DNA of 5,900 nt from assembly GCA_017860085.1 (NCBI GenBank), contig JAFNAJ010000178.1:1-5900 (forward strand). The letters are read 5' to 3'. Within the stretch, counting starts at the first letter, position 1; each line of letters opens with the position of its first letter. Source of the DNA: Acidobacteriota bacterium. GTDB lineage: Bacteria > Acidobacteriota > Vicinamibacteria > Vicinamibacterales > JAFNAJ01. A model generated the notes under the pieces. That model ran no database searches. It saw only the letters and a program-made list of their open reading frames with translations, and had not been told where the DNA came from. Both the position numbers and the translations under genes were made by a program. Shown one piece after another: positions 1 to 5,900 of the stretch.

Positions 1-7
1 GAAGCGC

Positions 8-394
8 ATGCCCTGGAACTCGCTCCACGATTTGGTGAGTCTGCCGGGTCGCCTGGCCGACCACAACGGCGGTGCGTGGACCCCCGCGGTCGACCTCTAC
101 GAGACGGGCGACCGCTACGTGCTCGTCGCCGAGGTCCCAGGGTTCACGTCTGCGGATTTCGCGATCAACGCGACGGCCGACTCGCTCACGATCTCCGGTC
201 GTCGTCCGCCGCTCGGCATCGAGCCTCAGCAGTACCTGCGGCTCGAACGCGGCCAGGGGGACTTCTCCCGCACTTTCTCGTTCCCCGAGGTGATCGGGAC
301 CGGCGAGATCGGGGCCGAGTTGCGCGACGGCCTGCTGACCGTCACGATTCCCAAGGCCGACTACGCGGCGCCCCGACGGGTCGATATCCGCTGA
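8..394 (+). CDS. hsp20: Small heat-shock protein, Hsp20/alpha-crystallin family
   Basis: ATP-independent holdase chaperone, expected in the cytosol, that binds unfolding proteins and keeps them refoldable. The 128-residue product is nearly all alpha-crystallin domain (about residues 24-117). Visible landmarks are the opening strand WTPAVDLYE (24-32), the AEVPG turn (41-45), and the family signature AELRDGLLTVTIPK (103-116) with its Asp-Gly-Leu-Leu core. A C-terminal V-x-I (125-127) fits the I/V-x-I/V tail motif that docks neighbouring dimers into oligomers. The N-terminal arm is short (about 23 residues) and resembles the family's 'W-x-x-L-x-D-L-V-S-L' opening. ATG at 8 is the likely start, but only seven bases precede it and the frame is open to the edge, so a slightly longer N-terminus is possible. 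htrA follows 19 bases downstream on the same strand, suggesting co-transcription. Family assignment is secure; the exact start is less so. Confidence 0.93.
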   Translation: MPWNSLHDLVSLPGRLADHNGGAWTPAVDLYETGDRYVLVAEVPGFTSADFAINATADSLTISGRRPPLGIEPQQYLRLERGQGDFSRTFSFPEVIGTGEIGAELRDGLLTVTIPKADYAAPRRVDIR

Positions 395-402
395 CGTCCC
401 TC

Positions 403-409
403 GAGGGAG
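403..409 (+). promoter_or_regulatory. Ribosome binding site of htrA
   Basis: A purine-rich GAGGGAG lies between the hsp20 stop and the htrA start. It is 7 bases from ATG at 417 and only 4 bases from the in-frame GTG at 414. This spacing favours ATG 417 as the true start, making the protein one residue shorter than the GTG-initiated version. The site also shows that htrA has its own initiation signal rather than depending wholly on hsp20 translation. Confidence 0.6.
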
Positions 410-413
410 TGGT

Positions 414-1598
<1,185 letters not shown>

Positions 1599-1618
1599 TT
1601 CTGCCGAGCGGGCTCCGG
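1599..1618. other. Convergent intergenic spacer between htrA and mpg
   Basis: Only 20 bases separate the two stop codons. The spacer holds a very short inverted repeat (GAGC at 1606-1609, GCTC at 1612-1615) with a 2-base loop, too tight to form a useful hairpin, and no run of T on either strand. No intrinsic terminator can be supported here. Transcripts from the two sides either overlap or end by a Rho-type or non-canonical mechanism. Confidence 0.6.
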
Positions 1619-2227
1619 TCAGCGGCGGTCCCGCGGCCCCGAGACGGCCGGGTGGCCCTTGACGAACACCCGCCACAGACGCTCGGTCCCCACCCTGATG
1701 CCGATGCGGGGACTCCAGGCCACAGGCCCCGGGTCGAGCCCCACGTCCTCGATGTGCAGGCGCCCCCCGCTCAGGCTGACGCGATTCTGGCGACGACCGA
1801 TGGCCAGCGCGCGCGTCAGGTTGCCGGGACCGCGACACAGTTCATGTGTGCCGAAGGCGTCGGCGCTCCGGCCAGAGGTCCGCGCCCGGCGACGGCGCAT
1901 CAGGTCGACACCTTCGCGCGGATCCAACGCGCGAATCAGCACCGCGGCCGGCCGTCCCGAAGCCTCGGTCACGGCATTCACGAGGTAGTGCATGCCGTAG
2001 TTGAAGTAGACGTACGCGCGCCCGGGCGGACCATACAGCGGCGCGTTCCGCCGCGTCGGCCCGGCCGAGGCGTGACAGGCCGGATCGTTCTCGCCGATGT
2101 AGGCCTCGACCTCCACGATGACACCCGAGGCGCGCCCCGCCTTCGTCACGTGAACGAGCAGCTTGCCGATGAGATCGCGCGCAACCTCGAGAGTGGGACG
2201 GTCGTAGAACGCGCGCGGAAGGCTCAC
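1619..2227 (-). CDS. mpg: 3-methyladenine DNA glycosylase, AAG/MPG family
   Basis: Monofunctional base-excision-repair glycosylase that removes alkylated or deaminated purines (3-methyladenine, 7-methylguanine, hypoxanthine in characterised relatives) by base flipping, leaving an abasic site. The 202 residues are a typical length for the bacterial form. Active-site positions can be aligned by spacing to human AAG: Glu41 (general base, Glu125), Tyr43 (Tyr127), His52 (His136), Tyr74 (intercalating Tyr159), Asn84 (Asn169) and Arg99 (Arg182). Family motifs RAFYDRPTLEVARDLIGK (5-22), EVEAYIGE (39-46), GPPGRAYVYFNYGMHY (66-81) and LCRGPGNL (130-137) are all present, and no key residue is missing. 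The start is GTG at 2227, overlapping the TGA of the upstream HEAT-repeat gene. No separate Shine-Dalgarno sequence lies at normal spacing and no in-frame ATG is nearby, so initiation probably depends on translation of the gene before it. Last gene of the minus-strand operon. Confidence 0.95.
   Translation of the reverse strand: MSLPRAFYDRPTLEVARDLIGKLLVHVTKAGRASGVIVEVEAYIGENDPACHASAGPTRRNAPLYGPPGRAYVYFNYGMHYLVNAVTEASGRPAAVLIRALDPREGVDLMRRRRARTSGRSADAFGTHELCRGPGNLTRALAIGRRQNRVSLSGGRLHIEDVGLDPGPVAWSPRIGIRVGTERLWRVFVKGHPAVSGPRDRR
2224..2227 (-). promoter_or_regulatory. GTGA stop/start overlap, HEAT-repeat gene to mpg
   Basis: Read on the minus strand, the four bases GTGA hold the GTG start of mpg and the TGA stop of the HEAT-repeat gene. 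Such -4 overlaps commonly allow termination-reinitiation by the same ribosome. The absence of a well-placed ribosome binding site for mpg and its weak GTG start strengthen the case for coupling here. Confidence 0.75.
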
Positions 2228-3525
2228 CTCGTCATCATCGCCCGCGCGATGGCCCGCTCGACGGCCCGGGCCACGCGGACCTCGGGGTCCTGGCCCACGC
2301 TCTCGAGCGCGGCGACAGCCTCGGGCCCACCGATCAAGCCGAGCACCATGGCCGTCCGCTCCCTCACGCTCGGCTGGTTGGCGCGCAGATACGGCGCCAG
2401 CGCGGGCACCGCCGGCCGACCGAGGTCGACCAGGTACGCCATCGCCTGCGGCGCCAGCGCGTCGTCGTCGAGGGTGGCGGCCACGGAGATGACCGTCGGG
2501 CGTCCCGCCGCGGCGAGCGCATACGCCATGGCCAGCTGCACCTGCGCTTTCTTCTCGCCCTCGAAGCGCGGCTCGATGGCCGTCACCGCCTCCGGCGCCC
2601 GCGTGCGGGCCAGCCCCTCGGCCGCGAAGCGGCGCATCACCCAGTTCTTGTTGGCCAGCTGTTCCTGGAAGAGCGGGATGCTCACCGGGTGGCCGATTCT
2701 CGCCAGCGCGTCGAACGAGGCCTCGGCAAGCTTCCCTCGCTTGTAGAACGCCAACTGCTCGGCCAGCGCCTGAATGGCTCGGGGCTCCCTGATGTCGCCC
2801 AACGCGCGCATCGCGGCGTTCTTCACGACGGCGCTCTCATCATTGACGGCCTCGATCAACGCCTCGCCCGCCGACGTCACGCGCAAGGCGCCGAGCACCT
2901 GCGCGGCGGCCATCCGGATCTCGGCCACCGAGTCGCGCAGCGCGCCGGTCAGCACCGCGGCCGTCACGGGCTCGATCGGCGGCCGCAGCATCACGCCCGC
3001 CGCGTAGATCGCCTGGATCCGGATATAGGGCGTGGCGTCCTGGATCGCGCCGGCCAGGCCGGTGGCCAGCTCCGTCGGCACGGGACGGGGAACGACGATG
3101 AAGGGGCCTTCCTCGAAGAGGCTCCGTGCGTCCGCACGCTTGCGGACCTCGAACACCAGCCCCACGCGTTTCGTGGTGCGGGGCGGGTCGACCACGTAGT
3201 AGCCCAGGACGTAGTCGATCGCCTCGATCTGAATCTCGTCGACCGGGTCGGCGAGCAGCATCGACATCGGCGCGATCGCCTCGGGAAAACCGCTGGCGGC
3301 CAAGGCCCGCAGCGCGCCGAGCCGCACATCGGGGTCGGAGCTGCGGAGGTTGAGCACGTGCTGGTCGAAGGTCTTCTCCTGGGCCGTCCCCCCGCCGTTC
3401 GCGTCGGCCCGGAACGCCGCGTACGCGGGTGCCACCAGCCACGGGCACACGGCGAGGCCGCCAGCGCCCAGCCAGCCGCACAACGCCACGATAGCCCCGG
3501 TCAACGGCGCGCCTGCTCTTCTCAT
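2224..3525 (-). CDS. Exported HEAT-repeat protein of unknown function
   Basis: A 433-residue alpha-solenoid with a Sec-type signal peptide. Arg2-Arg3 precede a hydrophobic stretch (about 8-33) ending in APAYA-A, with likely signal peptidase I cleavage after Ala36. Cys16 and Cys27 do not sit in a convincing lipobox, and the mature part has no cysteine, as is common for exported proteins. About eleven HEAT-like helical pairs can be read, starting near residues 54, 82, 150, 186, 218, 248, 279, 310, 342, 370 and 401, with recurring patterns such as DPDVRLGALRALA (64-76) and SAVVKNAAMRALGDI (231-245). A non-repeat insert rich in basic and aromatic residues (about 112-150) splits repeats two and three. 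HEAT solenoids are protein-binding scaffolds; no catalytic motif is visible, so no specific function is assigned. The start is fixed by a GGGAG site 6 bases upstream and the ATGA overlap with uvrA. Flanked on both sides by DNA repair genes, although the product should leave the cytoplasm. Confidence 0.85.
   Translation of the reverse strand: MRRAGAPLTGAIVALCGWLGAGGLAVCPWLVAPAYAAFRADANGGGTAQEKTFDQHVLNLRSSDPDVRLGALRALAASGFPEAIAPMSMLLADPVDEIQIEAIDYVLGYYVVDPPRTTKRVGLVFEVRKRADARSLFEEGPFIVVPRPVPTELATGLAGAIQDATPYIRIQAIYAAGVMLRPPIEPVTAAVLTGALRDSVAEIRMAAAQVLGALRVTSAGEALIEAVNDESAVVKNAAMRALGDIREPRAIQALAEQLAFYKRGKLAEASFDALARIGHPVSIPLFQEQLANKNWVMRRFAAEGLARTRAPEAVTAIEPRFEGEKKAQVQLAMAYALAAAGRPTVISVAATLDDDALAPQAMAYLVDLGRPAVPALAPYLRANQPSVRERTAMVLGLIGGPEAVAALESVGQDPEVRVARAVERAIARAMMTR
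3409..3525 (-). other. Signal peptide and new N-terminus of the HEAT-repeat protein
   Basis: Codons 1-39. The n-region is MRRAG; the h-region is a long Ala/Gly/Leu/Val segment; the c-region VAPAYA meets the small-x-small rule for signal peptidase I, giving a mature N-terminus starting AFRADAN. The long hydrophobic core leaves open an uncleaved membrane anchor, but either way the solenoid would sit outside the cytoplasm. Confidence 0.7.
3522..3525 (-). promoter_or_regulatory. ATGA stop/start overlap, uvrA to HEAT-repeat gene
   Basis: On the minus strand the bases ATGA contain the ATG of the HEAT-repeat gene and the TGA of uvrA. The overlap ties the two genes into one message and suggests translational coupling. 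Unlike the downstream junction, this one also has its own Shine-Dalgarno sequence. Confidence 0.8.
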
Positions 3526-5900
3526 GCTTCGCTCCCGGCGTACGCGTGCAGCCGACTACCGGCCAGCGCCGCCGCAAGGTGCCGCCCCGTGTGCGACGCC
3601 TTGCAGGCGGCCACCTGCTCGGGCGACCCGGCCACCACGATGCGGCCCCCGTCCTCACCGCCTTCGGGACCGAGATCAATCACCCAGTCGGCGGTCTTGA
3701 TGACATCGAGATTATGCTCGATCACGAGCAGCGTGTGCCCGGCCTGCAGCAGCCGCCTGAAGGCCGCCAGCAGGCGCGCAATGTCGTCGAAGTGCAGCCC
3801 CGTCGTCGGCTCGTCGAGCACGTAGAGCACGCGCTCGCCGCCACGCGTCGACAGGTGCGAGGCGATCTTGATGCGCTGGGCTTCGCCGCCAGACAGGGTG
3901 GTGGCCGACTGTCCCAGGCGCAGGTAGCCGAGGCCGATCTCCTCCAGCACCTGCAAGCGTCGCAGCACCTTCGACGCCCCTGAGAAGAAGGCCAGCGCCT
4001 CGTGCACCGTGAGGTCGAGCACCTGGTGGATGTTGCGCCCCTTGTAGCGCACCTCGAGCACCTGCGGCTTGAAGCGCTTGCCGTCGCACTGGTCGCACGG
4101 GACGAACACGTCGGCGAGGAACTGCATCTCGACGCGCACCTGCCCCTCGCCTTCGCAGGCGTCGCACCGGCCGCCCGGCACGTTGAACGAGAAGTCGCTG
4201 GCCGTCAGGCCTCGGCTGTGCGCGTCTTTCGTCGCCGCGAACAGCTCGCGGATGGGATCGAACGCCTTCAGGTACGTGACCGGGTTGGAGCGGGGTGTGC
4301 GCCCGATGGGCGTCTGATCGACGAGCACCACATCGGAGACCTGTTCGGCGCCCTCGAGGCGGCGGAACGCGCCCAGCTTGCGGTCCCAGCTGCCCTTGGC
4401 ACGCTTCAGCCCCGCGTAGATGACATCGTGCACCAGCGTCGACTTGCCCGATCCGCTAACGCCGGTCACGCAGGTGAACAGCCCGAGCGGGACCTCGAGG
4501 TCGATGCCCTTCAGGTTGTGCTCGCTGGCGCCAAAGACCTTGAGCCGCTGCGGCAGCGGCCGTCGGCGCGTCGCCGGCACGGGAATGGCCAGCTCGTCGC
4601 GCAGGTACTTGGCCGTGAGCGACATCGGCTCGGCCGTCAGCCCGTCGAGCGTCCCCTGATACACCACGCGGCCGCCCCGTTCGCCCGCCCCCACCCCGAG
4701 ATCGATGATGTGGTCGGCGACGTTGATCATGTCGGCGTCGTGCTCGACGACGAGCACCGTGTTGCCCTGGTCGCGCAGCTGCTGGAGGATGCCGATCAGC
4801 CGGCGATTGTCGCGCGGGTGAAGGCCGATCGAGGGTTCGTCGAGCACGTACAGCGTGCCGACCAGTGCCGAGCCCAGGGACGTGGCGAGGTTGATGCGCT
4901 GCGATTCACCGCCCGACAGAGTCGACGACAGGCGATCGAGCGTGAGGTAGTCGAGCCCGACGTCGGTGAGGAAGCCCAGGCGTCGACGAATCTCCAGCAG
5001 GATCTTCCCGGCCACCATGGCCTCGCGCTCGCTGAGCGTCAGCGCCGCGAAGAACCGCTGCGCCTCCTTCACCGTGAACGCGCAGACTTCGTCGATGGTG
5101 CGTCCGCCCACCTGCACGTCGCGGGCCTCGCGCCGCAGGCGCGCGCCCCTGCACTCGGGACACGTCTGGTAGCCCCGATAGCGGCTCAGGAACACGCGGA
5201 CGTGGACCTTGTACTTCTTGCGCTCGAGCCAGGCGAAGAACCCGCGAATGCCCTCGTACTCGCCGCTCCCCTCCACGACGAAGCGCCGCTCGTCGTCGGA
5301 GAGATCCGTCCACGGCACGTCGAGCCGCACGCCGGCCGGCTTGGCCGCGCGCTTCAGGTCGGACAGGCACGACCGGTAGTGCGGCTTCGTCCACGGCTCG
5401 ATGGCGCCCTGGTTGATCGACTTCATCGGGTCGGGCACCACCAGGTCCATGTCGAGCTCGATGATGTTGCCGAAGCCGTGGCAGGTGGGGCACGCCCCGA
5501 ACGGGTTGTTGAAGGAGAAGAGCCGCGGCTGTGGCAGCTCGTACGTGATGCCGCACGGCCGGCACTCGAAGCGCTCGCTGAACACGTGCCGGCGCTGGAC
5601 GTCGCCATCGCCGAGCTCGATCGCGAACGCCGACCCACCACCCTCCTGGTAGGCGATCTCCACCGAGTCGGTGAGCCGGGATCGCACGTCGGGCTCGATG
5701 CGAATACGGTCGACGATCACCTCGAGCGACGAGCGCCCGCCGAGTGACCCGGCCGCCACGTCGTCGAGCGCCACGGCCCGGCCGTCCACCAACAGGCGAC
5801 CAAACCCTTTCTTGCGCAGGACCTCGAGCGTGGCGGCGATCGGGTCGTGACCGTTCCCACGGCCGTTCCCGTTGGTGCCGGGTTCGAGCGCGCCGTCGAA
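3522..5900 (-). CDS. uvrA: UvrA, excinuclease ABC subunit A (5' end outside the window)
   Basis: Cytosolic damage-recognition ATPase of nucleotide excision repair; a dimer loads UvrB at lesions. The window holds 792 codons, and roughly 150 N-terminal residues, including the first Walker A, lie beyond the right edge. The codon at 5792 is TTG (Leu) inside the gene, not the start: the frame continues upstream as LEVLRKKGFGRLLVDGR, matching the start of the UvrB-binding domain. Numbering from 5792: zinc module Cys77/80 and Cys101/104; insertion domain about 112-200; a further CPEC at 211-214; first ABC signature LSGGESQ (292-298), Walker B LYVLDEPS (314-321) and switch His351; second-domain Walker A GVSGSGKST (444-452); C-terminal zinc finger Cys543/546 and Cys566/569 with 19 residues between pairs; second signature LSGGEAQ (633-639), Walker B at 656-663 and His693. 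All visible key residues are intact. First visible gene of an operon with the HEAT-repeat gene and mpg. Confidence 0.97.
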   Translation of the reverse strand, partial: FDGALEPGTNGNGRGNGHDPIAATLEVLRKKGFGRLLVDGRAVALDDVAAGSLGGRSSLEVIVDRIRIEPDVRSRLTDSVEIAYQEGGGSAFAIELGDGDVQRRHVFSERFECRPCGITYELPQPRLFSFNNPFGACPTCHGFGNIIELDMDLVVPDPMKSINQGAIEPWTKPHYRSCLSDLKRAAKPAGVRLDVPWTDLSDDERRFVVEGSGEYEGIRGFFAWLERKKYKVHVRVFLSRYRGYQTCPECRGARLRREARDVQVGGRTIDEVCAFTVKEAQRFFAALTLSEREAMVAGKILLEIRRRLGFLTDVGLDYLTLDRLSSTLSGGESQRINLATSLGSALVGTLYVLDEPSIGLHPRDNRRLIGILQQLRDQGNTVLVVEHDADMINVADHIIDLGVGAGERGGRVVYQGTLDGLTAEPMSLTAKYLRDELAIPVPATRRRPLPQRLKVFGASEHNLKGIDLEVPLGLFTCVTGVSGSGKSTLVHDVIYAGLKRAKGSWDRKLGAFRRLEGAEQVSDVVLVDQTPIGRTPRSNPVTYLKAFDPIRELFAATKDAHSRGLTASDFSFNVPGGRCDACEGEGQVRVEMQFLADVFVPCDQCDGKRFKPQVLEVRYKGRNIHQVLDLTVHEALAFFSGASKVLRRLQVLEEIGLGYLRLGQSATTLSGGEAQRIKIASHLSTRGGERVLYVLDEPTTGLHFDDIARLLAAFRRLLQAGHTLLVIEHNLDVIKTADWVIDLGPEGGEDGGRIVVAGSPEQVAACKASHTGRHLAAALAGSRLHAYAGSEA
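3532..3536 (-). promoter_or_regulatory. Ribosome binding site of the HEAT-repeat gene, inside uvrA
   Basis: GGGAG on the minus strand, 6 bases before ATG at 3525 and within the last codons of uvrA. The spacing is good and supports this ATG, and therefore the signal peptide that starts there. Confidence 0.65.
5841..5882 (-). repeat. Gly/Asn-rich repeated tract within uvrA
   Basis: In the uvrA frame this stretch encodes PGTNGNGRGNGHDP. The plus-strand octamer CCGTTCCC occurs at 5851-5858 and again at 5863-5870, a 12-base (four-codon) period that keeps the frame and yields GNG units. It lies between the N-terminal ATP-binding segment and the UvrB-binding domain, where better-known UvrA proteins carry a short charged linker. 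It looks like a flexible, slippage-expanded linker rather than a folded element. Confidence 0.55.

Noticed and set aside
3478..3525. Lipoprotein reading of the HEAT-repeat protein
   Set aside because: Cys16 is preceded by Leu and Cys27 by Val, neither fitting the usual small residue before a lipobox cysteine. The APAYA-A site further on is a better signal peptidase I site.
2689..3825. 378-codon plus-strand frame antisense to the HEAT-repeat gene and the end of uvrA
   Set aside because: His/Arg/Gly-rich translation without motifs. The opposite strand shows regular HEAT repeats and a signal peptide.
4002..5747. 581-codon open frame on the plus strand, antisense to uvrA
   Set aside because: It lies wholly opposite a fully motif-supported uvrA. 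Its translation is Arg/Ala/His/Asp-rich with no recognisable domain, the usual mirror of GC-rich codon bias.
3522..5792. UvrA starting at codon 5792 as a complete 756-residue protein
   Set aside because: The codon is TTG with homologous UvrA sequence continuing in frame upstream to the window edge, and the first Walker A would be missing. The gene is cut by the window, not naturally short.

Overview
This is a gene-dense, GC-rich bacterial chromosome segment. Five protein-coding genes lie in two convergent blocks that fill almost the whole window; no stretch over 20 bases lacks a gene. I see no RNA gene, insertion sequence, CRISPR array or prophage sign. The best guess for the source is a high-GC environmental bacterium, possibly Acidobacteriota. 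That rests on codon bias and on the flavour of the UvrA and HEAT-repeat proteins, so it is a weak inference.

Plus-strand block (1-1598): a small heat-shock protein (Hsp20 family) is followed 19 bases later by a membrane-anchored HtrA/Deg serine protease with one PDZ domain. The pair looks like a small protein-quality-control operon, with a cytosolic holdase and an envelope protease. Its promoter would lie left of the window.

Minus-strand block (5900 down to 1619): uvrA (5' end beyond the right edge), then a Sec-exported HEAT-repeat protein of unknown function, then an AAG/MPG-type 3-methyladenine DNA glycosylase. Both junctions are 4-base stop/start overlaps (ATGA and GTGA), the usual architecture of translationally coupled operons. 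Nucleotide excision repair (UvrA) and base excision repair (Mpg) are therefore probably expressed from one message, with an exported, non-repair-looking scaffold protein between them. This is the most notable feature of the window.

The two blocks meet tail to tail, with 20 bases between the htrA and mpg stop codons and no convincing terminator. The visible uvrA frame continues upstream of the TTG codon at 5792 to the window edge. That extension contains a short Gly/Asn-rich, internally repeated tract just before the UvrB-binding domain. I found no clear evidence of a wholly new system; the unusual points are the operon composition, the compartment mismatch and the uvrA tract.
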